64,000 nucleotides of DNA, taken from NCBI GenBank assembly GCA_026225945.1, contig JAMJFZ010000879.1:760001-824000 (forward strand), written 5' to 3'. Origin of the DNA: Cricetomys ansorgei (lineage: Eukaryota; Chordata; Mammalia; Rodentia; Nesomyidae). Of this stretch, positions 10,241 to 22,043 are shown piece after piece. Each line of letters starts with the position of its first letter. Position 1 is the stretch's first letter. A model generated the notes under the pieces. That model saw only the letters and a list, made by a program, of their open reading frames with translations, was not told where the DNA came from and did no database searches. The translations under genes and the position numbers were made by a program.

Positions 10241-10519
10241 TAGCTATCTTCTCTGCTCCAAGATACTGTCAGAGCCCCAGGAGCTTTGAAAGGCAATTTT
10301 TTTTCTCCCAGATATGCCAAAGGAGATTAGGGGTCTGAACAAAACAGTTCCTACTCGTTGCTCAGTTTGGAGATGTAAACGATGGAAGCCTTGGCAAGCA
10401 TTGAACATTAAGAAGAGAAAGCATTCAAGTGGTCATTAATGTTGAAATGAACAATCTGCTTACATAAGAATCACACTTTTGTGTCAACAGTCTCTGTTTT
10501 GTAGAACAATTTGATACTG

Positions 10520-10565
10520 CCATTTATTTATTTATCATTTATATAATCATTTATTTATTTAGATA
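10520..10565. repeat. Imperfect (TTTA)n run
   Basis: 'atttatttatttatc' and 'catttatttatttagat' flank a short non-repeat spacer. Low-complexity DNA. Confidence 0.85.
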
Positions 10566-11299
10566 TTATCATCTATTAAGTATTTTACAAAATTTACCAG
10601 GGTGATTGTCAGATTGGGAATGAGTTTGTTTTTAGAAACTTATTTACTGAATGGTTCTTTTTAAAAGAATTGACTTAATCTGAGTTAGTTTCCTTTGTTC
10701 TGCCAGGTACCAGGTTGGTATACCACACCAGTAATTTTATCAGATCCCCTTTGATCCTGCTTTGAAATATAAGATATTAGCTCTGTTGAGTTGTCATAGC
10801 TCTTCTGAGTAGCAGGAAGGCTGATTTCGATGTCTTATTTTTAATATTTATCTACTAGTAATGGCAATGTAAGGCTAATAATTTCTGCGTGTGTTTTCTA
10901 AATATTTGATTTATATCTACAAATCCAATATAAACCTTAAAATTCCTTTTGCTTTTTTTTATTTACTGGGAATACTAAACCATTTCATAACAGTTTTTCT
11001 TTTGCATACACTTATTTTGGATGTAAGATATGAGGTCTAAATAATAATTTTGCTTTGGGTCTCAAATTATTTTATTCATTTTACTATTTATGTCACCCTC
11101 CTCCTGTGAGTTTATCTGAAGGCATTGTCTCTCCTTTATTTAATGGGTCAGGCTGTGCTTAGATGCAGTTGAGGTATGTTTTATTACGTCATGAACAACT
11201 GATCAATGTAAATTTCTTTATTCATAAGTATTTGTTACATAAGTTACGACATAGATGTTGATTTACTAGATGTAGGCAGTTTATTCTTTGCCTAATTAA

Positions 11300-12140
11300 A
11301 TCACTGCTTCTTAGCCTGGAGCTTTGGAACTTTTTGGCCTCTTTACAATCTACTCTTAATCCTTGAACTGGAAGGCTCAGCTTTCATACAATCTAGAACA
11401 TTTAAACTGTTAGCCCTGACCAAGAAGGCTGCCTGGGTTCACTCTGTCTAGCTACTTTTGAACTCTAACTCTTCTGGTTCAACTCACTCTTGTTATGGAT
11501 CAAACTCTTCTCAAGCTACCTGGTTCAAACTGATCTGAGTCAGCTTACTGTTTCTGACTAAACTCTTCTGACACTGGTTTACTCTAGCTGAACTGCTCTG
11601 CTTGGATTCAAACTGACTTACTCTTCCTATCAGATACTGCCTCTGTGTCTGTATCTCTCCATGAGCTTTCATTATTTCATACTGCCTCAGTTACCCTCTC
11701 TGCTTCTCAGTCAGACAGACCACATCATTGTCTGTGTCTTGTCCCTATCTGCCTGCTTCAGACTGCTCGCCTCATACTGCCTGTGTCTGACTGCTGTAAC
11801 TGCCTCTGCTCTGAGCTGCTTTTTTTATTGTGAGAGTTGAGCAGGTCCTCACTCTGACTCATTCTGCTAACTCTTCCTCTGATTTATCTCTTTGCCTGCC
11901 ATTCACTCTGACTCATCTCAGACTTCACTTCCTGTGTGACACTGACTCCTGAGCACTGCTTCCTATCTGCTTCCTCCACACTCTGTTTCTGTATTAGGGA
12001 TTAAAGGCATGGATCACCACTGTCTTCTGGATACTGGGATTAAAGGTGTTCACCAATATTCTTCCTACCCTAGAGCAGCCATACCACAGGATTAAAGAGT
12101 TAAATTTTCCTCTATACACCGCACCTGACCTGGTTTAAAA
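11300..12140. mobile_element. CT-rich quasi-repetitive block, probable old rodent LTR
   Basis: For about 650 bp the sequence is built of loosely repeated CTGACT/CTGCCTC/CTCTTC-type words without a fixed period. It then has two tandem B1-like words, 'gggattaaaggcatggatca' (11997) and 'gggattaaaggtgttcacca' (12037), and ends with an A/T-rich stretch. This combination resembles rodent ERVK LTRs of BGLII type as I remember them. No LTR edges were found. Confidence 0.4.
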
Positions 12141-12174
12141 TTCTTAATTTCATTATCACTTTTTATCTAAATAT

Positions 12175-12310
12175 TCCTCTATAATACTATGTACACTAAA
12201 TGCTTTGTGCCTCAGTACTGTGCACACTAAGTACTATGTGCATAAGTAATATGCACACTAAGTATTATGTGCATAGTTATTCTGCATACTAAGTTCTATG
12301 TGTCTAAAAT
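12175..12310. repeat. Degenerate minisatellite-like tandem repeat
   Basis: Words of the form 'actatgtgcacactaagt' recur about five to six times with drift (12188, 12216, 12232, 12256 and 12288 regions), giving units of about 20-35 bp. The period is irregular. Confidence 0.6.
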
Positions 12311-12384
12311 TTCTTTTTCAAAAAATAACCTCAATCAAATCAGTTGTTCAATCTGAAATGGTTAAATGATCTGAAATAAAATTT

Positions 12385-12625
12385 TCCTTTATGCAAATTG
12401 AGATAAAATGTACTTCAAATAACAAAACTTAACATTTTCACCATGAAGCTTTTTCATTGCTTTTACATTCATTAACACTGAGATGCAACTATATCACCAC
12501 TGTTCATCACAAAGAAGCTCTGTACTCATTAAACAGTCACTCTATCTGTGATCATCGTCCTGTTTCCATGTATTTGACTGTTCTAGATACCTCTAGAAAT
12601 GGCAGTATTCAGTACTTTATTGTAG
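12385..12625 (-). mobile_element. L1M-type fragment, antisense
   Basis: 'aactatatcaccactgttca', then 'ctctgtactcattaaacag', 'catgtatttgactgttctag', 'ataccctctag'-like words and 'ggcagtattcagtacttt' match in order the antisense of a mammalian L1 noncoding region that also occurs in human DNA. A 68-residue open frame within it is incidental. Confidence 0.65.
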
Positions 12626-12629
12626 AGGA

Positions 12630-14300
12630 ATTTTCTCTCTTTAGGCAGATATTTCAGCACTAGGTAAGTGCTTAGACCTTGGGAGTTGCTCCTTCATCTC
12701 TGCTTCAGTTTCTGACCAGCCCATGGAGTATGGGAGAGAGATTCATAATGACTTTCCTGTTAGTCCCAGTGAAGATCCACTGCAGTGACTGTCATTAAAA
12801 CCAACTTCATTTTCCATCTTATCAGACAGACGGGTTGGACGTGTCATGTTAATATGAGATTATTTTCAGTTATGCCTGATAGAGAAATAGAGGTACATTA
12901 GTATTGACATGACTGATTCTGTCTGTATCTTGGATGTACATGTAAGTAGGTATGCTAACAATGGAGAAATTCACAAATTATTTCCCTATAGACATTTTCC
13001 TGTCATGCAGTAGCCTCTAAGCAGTCATCTGTAGCCCCACATTTAGGTGCTATGATTATGGCTCATGGAACGGATCCCACTTTCCCAAACTCAGTAAACG
13101 GATGCTGGCCTAAGGGATATCCCAGCACCCAGCTGTGCTGAGATCCATTCTGGTGGCCTGATTAGCAGATACGCTGTCCTCCTTTTAATTTGACCTTCCA
13201 AGTGCCCTCCAACACTGTGCTCCCCTGCTAAGGACCAGACACTTGACCGGCCCTTTGTGAGTTTCCGCAAGGGTCAGCAATTTCCCATGTCTGGCACACA
13301 GCTTCGCCCAGCAGCTGCAGTTCAGGATCACGAACTCCTTTCTCACCAAAACTGGGTCACATCATAGATAGCGGGGGAAGTAGTGCGGAACCAGTTCGGG
13401 GTGGCGGCTCACCAAGTTCTAATGCTGGCAATAAAAATGGAAAATGGCCTTGTGTCAAACTCCAACATGAAATTGCACACGATTAAAATAATAAAAAATG
13501 ATGGCAATGATTTAAAAAAAAAAACAAAACCTTTCCAAATGTAAGGAACGCAGTGTAGGATGTATCGGTTTACTCTGTGATCCCTCTGCTGTGTCTCCAT
13601 GAACAGGCTGTGTGGGAAACATAGCCAAGGCAGAGGGGACCAAGTGGAAACCTCAGCTCTGAGCTTTCTTGACTCTTGCAACCTCACATCCCCAAGAGTA
13701 TTGTCAAGAGTGGTTTGATTTTTTTTCTCTTTAAACACAGCTTGGCAGCACTGTAGAAGTGTTTTATTTTTTAAGCCCTTGCTGGACACAACCATTGACA
13801 GACGAGTTCTCCGGTGGAGAAGGCTGCCAGGACAGGAAAACGACTTACTCTGCACAGATTCATCTCTCAGCTCCTTCTCATTCACTCCCATTTTCCATGG
13901 CTCTTTGATCCTTTCTCATTTTCCACTCCAAATTGGTCCCTGTGTCTCCTGTGCCAACTGGCACACTTCTATAAAGAAGTATTTTGCTAATAATATCCCT
14001 GCTCTTCTGAACCCTCCTCCATTGCCTCCTTTTCTCTATCTGGGCACAAAGTGAATCTCTCCAAATTCTACCATTGAGGATTGTGAGGACAAGTTGGGCT
14101 GTTTAGATTTAACTTGAACTTTTATTTATAGATTCACCAAATATCTTTGTTCTCTAGGGTCCAAGTTTCTTCAAAAGGAACTTCTCATCAGATAACACTT
14201 CATGTTAGTGATCTGACAAGAATAAAATCGTTGTAGAATCTGTAGCATCTTGATTGGTAATAGGGCACTAGGCTTATCTATTTGAAATATAGTTTTTAGT
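12630..14300. other. Single-copy stretch with the window's longest open frame
   Basis: A 160-residue minus-strand frame spans 13409-13891. It includes a hydrophobic run but no domain I recognise. A poly(A/T) run at 13512-13525 and short tracts interrupt the region. No coding signature is visible and I treat the frame as chance. Nothing else was identified. Confidence 0.4.
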
Positions 14301-14306
14301 GTTCAG

Positions 14307-14463
14307 TTCCTTCCTTCCTTCTTTCCTTCCTTCCTCCTTTCCCTTCCTTCCTCCTCCCTCCCTCCCTTCCTTTCTTCCTCCCTCCCTTCCTCCCTCTCTC
14401 CCTCCCTTCCTTCCTTCCTTCCTTCCTTCCTTCCTTCCTTCCTTCCTTCCTTTCTTTCTTTCT
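14307..14463. repeat. (TTCC)n polypyrimidine tract, 157 bp
   Basis: An uninterrupted C/T strand, with pure TTCC over about the last 50 bp and CTTT/CCCT variants before. Mirror-symmetric homopurine-homopyrimidine DNA of this length can form a triplex (H-DNA). A 74-aa frame across it is meaningless. Confidence 0.95.
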
Positions 14464-14785
14464 GAAACTCAGTTTCTAAAAGTAAGTCTTAGAGAGAGAC
14501 AGGCACAGAAGTCTGTTTACTAACTGGCTGTGCCACAGTGAGCACCTTGCTTCACCTTTCCAGATCCTTAAGTCAGTATCAGAAATAAGGAATGCTTGAA
14601 CCTTCCTCCAGCTTCTGTGCAGTAAAACACAACAGTGTATGGATTTGTAAAACAAAGAGAAAATTTGACATGTTGCCTGTGGCCTACTAGGAGCTGCTTT
14701 TCAGATGCTGTCAGCCTTTGTTTCTGCCAATCAATATTCTCATTAGGCTGCTTTCAACTTTGTTTGAACAACCCCCAGGCTGTTG

Positions 14786-14996
14786 TGCATGTGCACACAT
14801 GTGTGTGTGTGTGTGTGTGTGAATGTGTGTGCATATGTGTGTATGTGTGTGTATATGTGTGTGTATGTGTATGCATGTGTATGTGTGTTCCTGTGTATGT
14901 GTGTGTGTACTTGTATGCGTGTATGTGTGTGCATGTGTATATTTGTGTGTATATGTGTATGTGTGTGTACCTGTGTGTGCATGTGCCTATGTGCAA
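14786..14996. repeat. Long alternating TG/TA/CA tract, about 210 bp
   Basis: TG repeat broken by A, C or single-base slips every 6-12 bp. Nearly all steps are purine-pyrimidine alternating, which is the Z-DNA-forming class. Cys/Val/Met-rich and His/Thr-rich translated frames on the two strands are artefacts of it. Confidence 0.95.
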
Positions 14997-14999
14997 ATG

Positions 15000-15265
15000 G
15001 GTAGCAATCAGAGATGAATGCTGGGTGCTTTCCTCTATTAGCCTCCACTTTACTTTTTAAGATAAGGCTTTTCACTGTACCTGGTACTGTTTGTGCCAGG
15101 CTGGCTAAGCAGCCAGCAACCAGAAGCTGCTGGTCCCTGCCATGCCCTGTACTGAGGTTACAGTTGCTTGATGCTGCACCCAGTTTTCACATGTGTGCTG
15201 GGGATCTGAATTCAGGCTCTCATGGCTGCGCAGCAAGAACTTTATCCACAAAGCTAGCTCCCAGA
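15000..15265 (-). mobile_element. B2-superfamily SINE ('GGCCAG' subtype), antisense
   Basis: On the plus strand: 'tttcctctattagcctccac', 'taaggcttttcactgtacct', 'gtgctggggatctgaattca', 'ggctctcatggctgcgcagc' and 'aactttatccacaaagctag', which is the complement of the body and tRNA head. The TG tract just upstream is then the 3' tail repeat of this SINE. Confidence 0.8.
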
Positions 15266-15849
15266 CTTTAGTTCTAAATTCTGCCTCTGAATTTTTTTTC
15301 TTTTTCTCATTAAAGCACAACTCTACTAATTTCTTTATTGAAGCAACTTCTTATAGTTTCGAAACAGAGCTGTATCAGCTATTGGAGCCTCCCCATGAAA
15401 TCTTGAGTAAATGGATTTTACAGAAGAGGACCTTTAAGGCAACAACATCCTGTTCTTTGCTTCCTCATAAATATGACTTCTGTGCTGTTTGAACGGTGTG
15501 GCTTGGTATGCATGAATATTTTATCAGTGCTCATTAACTTCATCTGGGGCATGATTTTTTAAAGAGTTCTGTTTGAATAGGAATGTTTCTATTATGCCCT
15601 GGGCCCCATTTTTTCCTATGGAAATGTACTTTGAATGTTACAATGGAAGTCTACTAGAAACAGCATTAAAATGAGTGCACATCATTTGTAGAGCCACTTT
15701 TCCACAGTGTTATGTTCAGGGCCCTGATGAAAGCCTTATATGGTCTTTTAGGCTCTTAATATTTGATAAAGTAGTGATGGGGTTGAGACAGCAATGTTTA
15801 TGTTTTATGGGGGGTATATCTAGATATTTAATAAAGGAAGGTGTCTAGA
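15266..15849. other. AT-rich single-copy DNA
   Basis: No repeat words recognised. The 99-aa plus frame starting at 15193 runs out of the SINE into unique DNA and is not believable as a gene. Confidence 0.4.
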
Positions 15850-16030
15850 CTTTTAACAACCCTAGGCTGAAACCTCAGTCTGCATTCCACTTAGATAAGC
15901 CATTTGCCCTCTTTGGGCTTCAAGTTTTTATGTGTTAGGTGGGACAACAGCCATTGCTTTACAGAATATGAGTGAAATACCGCCCACTCCTCAGCAGGCA
16001 CTAAGCAAACAACCTAGGTATAACTTTCTA
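15850..16030 (+). mobile_element. MIR relic
   Basis: 'ccacttagataagccatttg' followed by 'gggcttcaagtttttatg', 'gtgggacaacagccattgc' and 'tttacagaatatgagtgaaa' follows the core and 3' part of MIR ('...acctctctgtgcctcag...'). Heavily diverged. Confidence 0.5.
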
Positions 16031-16369
16031 CCGAGAGAAGAGACTTCCGTTCTCCTAGCCACAAGGGATCATTTATATTTTTTATTAACAAGTGAAGATT
16101 GCCCAGCAATGTACAGTTTAACTATGACTTAATAAATTTGCTTTTGAATGGCCTCTACTGATTATTTCTTTCATATATAAAACTAGTCTTTTAGCACATC
16201 CTGTACCTTCTTAAAAATTAAGCTCCCAGCTAAGCCTGTAAGTGATCACTAGACAATAATACAGCTCATAAAAATATGGCCTCTATTATACACTTCATCT
16301 TGCTGCTGCCAATCATGACAGTTTCTCCCGTTTCCCCTCCTCTGTGTCTTTCTTTCTTCTATTCAACAT

Positions 16370-16440
16370 TTGTTTACTGAGTGTCACTCTCTGGCCAGAC
16401 ACTGTTCTGGGTTCTGGGGACAGAAGTAAATAACTGAAGA
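16370..16440 (+). mobile_element. L2 3'-end relic
   Basis: 'tttactgagtgtcactctct' and 'ggccagacactgttctgggt' plus 'tctggggacagaagtaaata' match the well-known L2 3' end phrase. Very short. Confidence 0.55.
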
Positions 16441-17349
16441 GGCTCCCCTGAAATTATATACTCATCCAATGTTCTGGGAAGGCAGCCATCCACACTGTGT
16501 GGGATTTGGCCCTGTCTTCTTCTCTTTTCTCTGCTTATACTGCTAGATTATGTAAAGGGGATATTAATATTTGCAGCGGTTTCAATGAAGAGCAAAGATA
16601 ACTTTTGGAGATGGAAAACCTGGATGGTGAGGATAGAGGGTCTAGCTTCACATGCTGGCTGATTGACCTTAGCCTCTCATGGCTCTGAAGCACATGGTGT
16701 CTTGGTATTGAGGGGAAGAACTGCCCACCGATACACAGATCTTAATGCTTAATGAGTAGAACTTCTACAGTGCACCTTCAGTTGGCTGACATGATGCTCT
16801 CTTATAGGCCATTGGAGTCCCTGGGCAAGGTCTTCCCTTACCAGTGCTTAGGCTAAGAGACGACCCTATAATTTCCTCTATTAGCATTAATATATTCAGA
16901 TGATTTCAACACAAATATCTCAGTGGGCAGAGTCAATGCTAGAATGATAAATGCTCCATTCAAGGACCATTGGGTAGACAATCACTGGTACTCCAAAACT
17001 AGCCAGCCTTCTGCATTCCAAAATCCACACCTAGGAAGTTGATTACAACAGCTAAGGAAAGTGACCTTCTGGCAGTGGCTCAGGCTGTCAGATATAACAG
17101 CTGCTCACAATTCTTATTACTGCACAGAATGTGTAGCTTTATAATAAATGAGAATAAGTTCAAATACACCACAACAAGTGGTGGAGGACATCTTTAATTT
17201 AGGGACTTTGTCTGCAGGGCCATCTGGATTTGTCTGATTCCCACCCCAAATTCCATTTGATTGCTACTCAAAAAATGTTTGGCAAATCCTAGAATAAGGA
17301 ATCATTATTACTAAATTTTCCTTTAAACCATTCCACCTGAACTTTCAGC

Positions 17350-17560
17350 ATGGAATGGGAAGCACCATTTGCTAGGCCCTCACTACATCATGAGTACTAT
17401 GCCAAAGCATTTTATTTTGCAACCTCACACCCTGATAAATTTCTTCTGAGATTTACTACATTCATTTTGCCCTCATCAACAGTATAACGTACACGTAAGC
17501 TAAGGGTCAGTACTGCTGGAGGTCAGCACCCAGTGTTTACAGCAGAGCCTAGTTCCAGTG
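17350..17560 (-). mobile_element. MIR-like relic, antisense
   Basis: 'catgagtactatgccaaagc', 'attttattttgcaacctcac' and a later 'aagctaagggtcag' follow the order of MIR antisense ('...tactatgtgccaagc...ctcac...'). Confidence 0.45.
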
Positions 17561-18156
17561 CTCTCGTTCCTTCAGTGTTCCATGATGCCACCTGTGTGGC
17601 AGGCTTGACTAGGTTACCGCACCTGCTTGCCCAAGTCTCATCATGAAGATATTCACAAAGCTCTTTCTCCAGCTATCCACTTGCATACTTGACCAGAGCC
17701 ACATCAGGGAGTAAATGAATATGGAGAATGTTTTACCAGTATGATTTTGTTAATATAAAAAGATAAAGCAAAGAGGATAGACCAATTGTTTTGTTGGCCT
17801 AGTAACTCTTTCTTTGACAAATAGCTCTTATCGTTCCAGATATGTTGTCAATCAGTATGTCTGGCCTCCAGGTTACAGTGCACTGGGCTCCATTTTTGCC
17901 ACTGTGATGCATATGTGACTCAGGGTCGGGCCATCATGGTACATTACACTCTGAGCAACACTGAGCCTCCCAATGGGAGAGTTGGAGGGCCATGATCCAA
18001 TGAGAACCAAAACAATTCTCTCCCAAGACCGACATGTAGACTGTTGAAAAGGAAATCATCCTTACTATTTATTTTTCTCCTTCGATGGGGATTTAAAAAC
18101 TTACAGTTAGGTAATCATCCCTGTTAGTCGATGAATCAGTTCTTTTCTCTTCCCAG

Positions 18157-18179
18157 GCAAGCTGCTGGGCTGCAGAAAG
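18157..18179 (+). other. Microexon-like segment
   Basis: The acceptor 'cagttcttttctcttcccag' ends at 18156. The donor 'aaag|gtaaaa' starts at 18180. The enclosed 23 nt are not a multiple of three. The acceptor is very good and the donor moderate. It could easily be chance. Confidence 0.13.
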
Positions 18180-19349
18180 GTAAAATTATTAAAATTCGGG
18201 GACTTCACATTCATGTGGCATATTTCCAGTGATTTTTAAAAACTTCCTTTTAATTTAAAATAACCCTGAAATTGAAAGTTGAAGTGATTGTTTCCTTTCC
18301 CACCAAGTGTCCAGGTATGAGTGAATGTGGGGTGCTTTCATGCTATGGTTGTTGGTGGTAAATAGCATCTCAGTTGGATGCTCGCAAATCAGGTAGAAGC
18401 TTTAGTAATATGGCTCAGCAGGTGAAGCAATCTTGAGGTGACATTGATTATAATAATACCTTCGATTTATTTCTTATTAATAATTCAGCTTTTTTTATAC
18501 ACTTGCTCCGAGGAAATAAAATGTGCCTACAGCTAAAACATTTCTTGGGCTAGAATTATTCAATGTGTCAGATCAGAACTCTTCATATGGGCTGTTGTTG
18601 ATGCCTCCGTCGCAAATGAACTTCCATTTGCCCGTGGGGAAAAATACAGAACTTGGAAGCCTCTCTGAGGGTTTTCAGAATCTGGGCTTTCTTTCCAAAT
18701 CCAGCCTTTCTTCTTCATGTGCTTCATGTGCTTTCTGAAATACACTGAAATACATTCACAGTGAAATACATTCACACCTGCGTGCCCAGGTACAGCCAAT
18801 TGGCAGGCAGTTCTGAGTGCTTCAGGCTCAGTACTATCCTCATCCTGGCAGGTATCTGAGGAGCTTTGTTCTCCTGGGACAGGAGTTAGTGGCCTTCTCT
18901 GAGCCTTGAAGCCTGGGTGGGCCCTTGGGTGCCAACATATTCGCAGACACCTGTTTCCTCATGCCCTGATGGGAATCTGCCCTGTAATTTCCTACTGGAC
19001 TCAGACTAAGCCAAATCAAACCCTTCCTTTCCAGTCTCTTGTCTCTGGTCTCGTGATCTCAATTCTTCTTAACCTAACAAGCATTGCAAAGCTGCCCAGG
19101 AATCGTGTGCACCATCTTTCTTGATTTCTTGAACAAAATCTACCTTTTAGCAAATGGCATCCTTTTATTTACAAAAAAACTTTTGACTTCTATAGTGAAT
19201 TTTTACCCATTCTAGTTTGATTTCTAATTCCATCTTTCTTTTGACATTTCTTACCACCTAAATTCAACTTAGCTTTCTTCCTTTGTATTCTTGGCTCCAG
19301 TTAAACAAGTCTTTCTTGAAAGAGAGCCAGGTAGGTTGTGGGAACATGG

Positions 19350-19470
19350 GAGACTGACTGGGTATTATGTCTCATACCTGCTGCAACCATAGCACTCTGT
19401 AGGCAGGAAGATCACAAGTTCAATGTTGGTTCCAAGTGAACTCCAAACCAGCCAAGCTATCTCAAAATTC
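19350..19470 (+). mobile_element. Old B1-like (7SL-derived) SINE
   Basis: 'gactgggtattatgtctcat', 'acctgctgcaaccatagcac', 'tctgtaggcaggaagatcac', 'aagttcaatgttgg' and 'ccaagctatctcaaaa' follow the B1 order with heavy divergence, as in the oldest B1 or proto-B1 copies. Confidence 0.65.
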
Positions 19471-20189
19471 TGAACCAACGAGGGAGGCTCCGGCAGTATC
19501 TGGGTAGAGTAGGGAGAAAGTTTCTTCTAAGCAAATGGGGTGATAAATGCTTATCATCTGGAGGAGGCAGGAACTTAAAGAACATTATGGGGGTGAAGGG
19601 AGGTGACAGAAGGGTGAGGTGGGAGGTAAAGAGGGGTTGGAAGTGAGGAGACAAACCTGAAGAGGGGAGAGGTGAAAGAAGAGAAGAGAAACTGGAATGA
19701 AAGAGAGGAGACAGACAAAACAGGAGTAGAAAGGAGAAAGCAAAGACAGAAATGGAAACCAGGGTCTCAAGTCTGCTTACGCCTGCTGAAAACCAAAAGC
19801 CTTTGCTGTCAGTACCAATGCGGAAGGGGAGATCACTCTTCTACCTCCTATCAGCTTTCCTCTCCCAACACACACTGGAACAGGGACAGGGACTTTTTTT
19901 TTTTCAACTTCTCCAAAGGATGAATAAAAGTATCAAGGAAAATTAGCTATGAACAATTTGTAATATATTATATACTCATTTCATGTTTTTAAACCCATTA
20001 TACAGTTATACATTCATTTTTCAGCAGACAGTGCAGTATGGTGGTCGTACAACCACTGCTTAAGAAACATCTTCCTGACTGTAACACCTTCTTCTACCTC
20101 AAACACCCTCCCGCTCTTCATCCTAAATTCCTGTATGGAAGGAACCGTTGGCCTTCCTAAGTTCTAGCCACTTAAGGATTTGAGGCTGC

Positions 20190-20450
20190 AGTGAATTTCC
20201 TGGCCTCTGTAGAACTGGCTCGTCACTTAGCAAGGACAGAGTGGTAAGCGGTTGAGAAGGTGGTTTGTGATCCAGGCCCAAGAGTCATACAGAGCTGTAC
20301 ATTCCCAGAATTTGAGCATACGAGCTTTGTGGACTAATGTAAGTAAAACGGTGCATGCGTGTACCACGAGGCTGCTGGGAAGATTTAGGGAAGTACTCAG
20401 AAGAGTACCCAGCTTAAGGGAATAAATACGTAATACTGTATCTTATTTCC
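20190..20450 (+). mobile_element. MIR-like relic
   Basis: 'agagtggtaagcggttgaga', 'aagtaaaacggtgcatgcg' and 'agaagagtacccagcttaag' fit the 5' head and 3' part of MIR, spread over about 250 bp. Weak. Confidence 0.35.
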
Positions 20451-21004
20451 TGTGTTTTTCTTTATTGTTATTTCTTTTGTACTTATATTTTAAAATGCAA
20501 CAACTTACTTAGTCTTTACAATTCATGAGGGAGAACAACTGTCATAACCCAACTTTACTTGGTAGTAGGAGAACCAAGCCTTCCCGCAGACTGTGCACAG
20601 GACTTCAGTGAGGAGCACAGCCAGGATATCTGGTTTGGTATAATCTGTTCTCCTGTGAGATGCAATCGAGTCAGTGAGACAAACATGGTTATTTCTACAT
20701 GACCAAAAGTAATGTCTGACGTGTCCTGACAGCTCTCCGGTAAAGAATTTCACAGCTGTGTATTGCTTGATACACTTAAAATTCTTTTTCAGTTGCAGTT
20801 GAGGCTTATTCCCGTCCTCTTTCTCCATTATCTTTCAAAATGTGAAAGTAATACTCAAAATTTGAAGGCTAACGGGCCACTGGGAACAAGAGTTCAAAAT
20901 AATACCGGCTTTCAAACTGCTCCTACTTTTATTAGTGTGTATAACGCTGACATTTGGTAGTGACTGTGTGTGGTGTTAAGGCACTCTTTTGTTGAAGTGA
21001 AAAA

Positions 21005-21130
21005 ACAAGGCAGTAAATCCAGGGCTGGAATTAGGACAGCCAATTTCTGACTTGCCCTGTGACTCTTGACAAGCCATTTAATATCCACAGTTTATTATCC
21101 TCCAATGCAAACCAGGGCAAACACCAGGGC
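21005..21130 (+). mobile_element. MIR relic
   Basis: 'gggctggaattaggacagcc', 'ttgccctgtgactcttgaca' and 'agccatttaatatccacagt' match the MIR core ('...gtgtgaccttgggcaag...cctc...') in order. Confidence 0.6.
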
Positions 21131-21649
21131 GGGGCAACAGAGGGGAAATGAATACTTTCCTTTAGCCAATTTGACATCGTCTCAAACTGCCTTCTAAATA
21201 TTTATGTTTGTACCCAGAGTGAAATGCTACTCAGCCTTACTTGGAGAAGCCTCTCTTTCCAGTGTGCAGTGGTAAATGCAGAGCCTTGTAGCTACACGAG
21301 GTGCTGAGAAAAAGTGAGGGGTGGATGCCCAGCTCCAAGGAAGATGCTTGTGCCATCCCCCGTTAGGTTCAGGGGACACTGTGGAAGGATAAAAAGGGTG
21401 TGAGACCAGGAAACAGAGACAGAGGCTTCAAAGCACTGTCTTCTGGGCCAGACAACCACTGCAATCATGAACTCACAGCAGCTGAAGATGTGTGAACTAT
21501 GGTCTGGGCAAAAATGACATGCCCGTCAGTCAGGCACAAGGAAGGCGTCAGGGGCTCCACCCCTCATGGCTCAACTGACTTCTACTGATAGATTCACGGG
21601 GACGGGAAGTCGTTGCCTTCAGGTGTGTTCCCACTGGTGACCCTGTATT

Positions 21650-22043
21650 CTGGTTAGCATTACTGTCAACTTGACATAGCCTAGAATCACCTAAAAATAG
21701 CGTCATGGGAGTAATTATCTTTATCAGCTGGTCTGCGAACCTGTCTGTGAGGGATTGCCTTGATTATTTATTGATGAAGAGGGCTCAGCCCACTATGGGT
21801 GGCACCATCCACCAGGCAGGTTAAGTTGTCTTGAGTAGGTGGAAAAAATCAGATAAGCAGAAGACAGAGAGCCAACCAGCAGTGTTCCCCCAAGGTCTAT
21901 GCTTCAGGTTTCTGCCCTGAGGTCCTGCCTGACTCTCTCAGCAAGGATTTTGACCTGGATGTGTAAGCCAAAAGAAAGAAGCATTTTCTCCCTTGGGTTG
22001 ATTTGTTCAGAGTACTTTATCACAGCAATAGAAAGAAAACTAG
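21650..22043 (+). mobile_element. Copy of the 'GTCAACTTGACA' LTR-like rodent repeat
   Basis: Words in the same order as the 2721-3126 copy: 'attactgtcaacttgacata', 'gcctagaatcacctaaaaat', 'gggctcagcccactatgggt', 'ggtttctgccctgaggtcct', 'ggatgtgtaagccaaaag' and 'tttatcacagcaatagaaag'. More diverged than that copy. Confidence 0.65.

Larger units (their letters stand above)
9680..11299. other. AT-rich single-copy stretch with one CpG-rich hairpin
   Basis: Strongly AT-rich after 10.45 kb, including a TTTA-type run at 10520-10565. Its only standout is the CpG cluster and inverted repeat at 10154-10240. No SINE, LTR or L1 words were seen. Confidence 0.4.
16445..19345. other. Mostly single-copy DNA with one MIR-like relic
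   Basis: Apart from 17350-17560 (MIR-like) and a microexon-like segment at 18157-18179, I recognise nothing. A short tandem of 'gaaatacattcaca' type words sits at 18734-18776. Open frames (71, 79 and 72 aa at 18.5-19.1 kb) have no recognisable domain. Confidence 0.4.

Noticed and set aside
14299..14523. Pro/Ser/Leu-rich frame
   Set aside because: Translation of the TTCC pyrimidine tract only.
14635..15075. Open frames of up to 141 aa on both strands across the TG tract
   Set aside because: Their Cys/Val/Met or His/Thr repeats are direct translations of the microsatellite; both strands are open for the same trivial reason.
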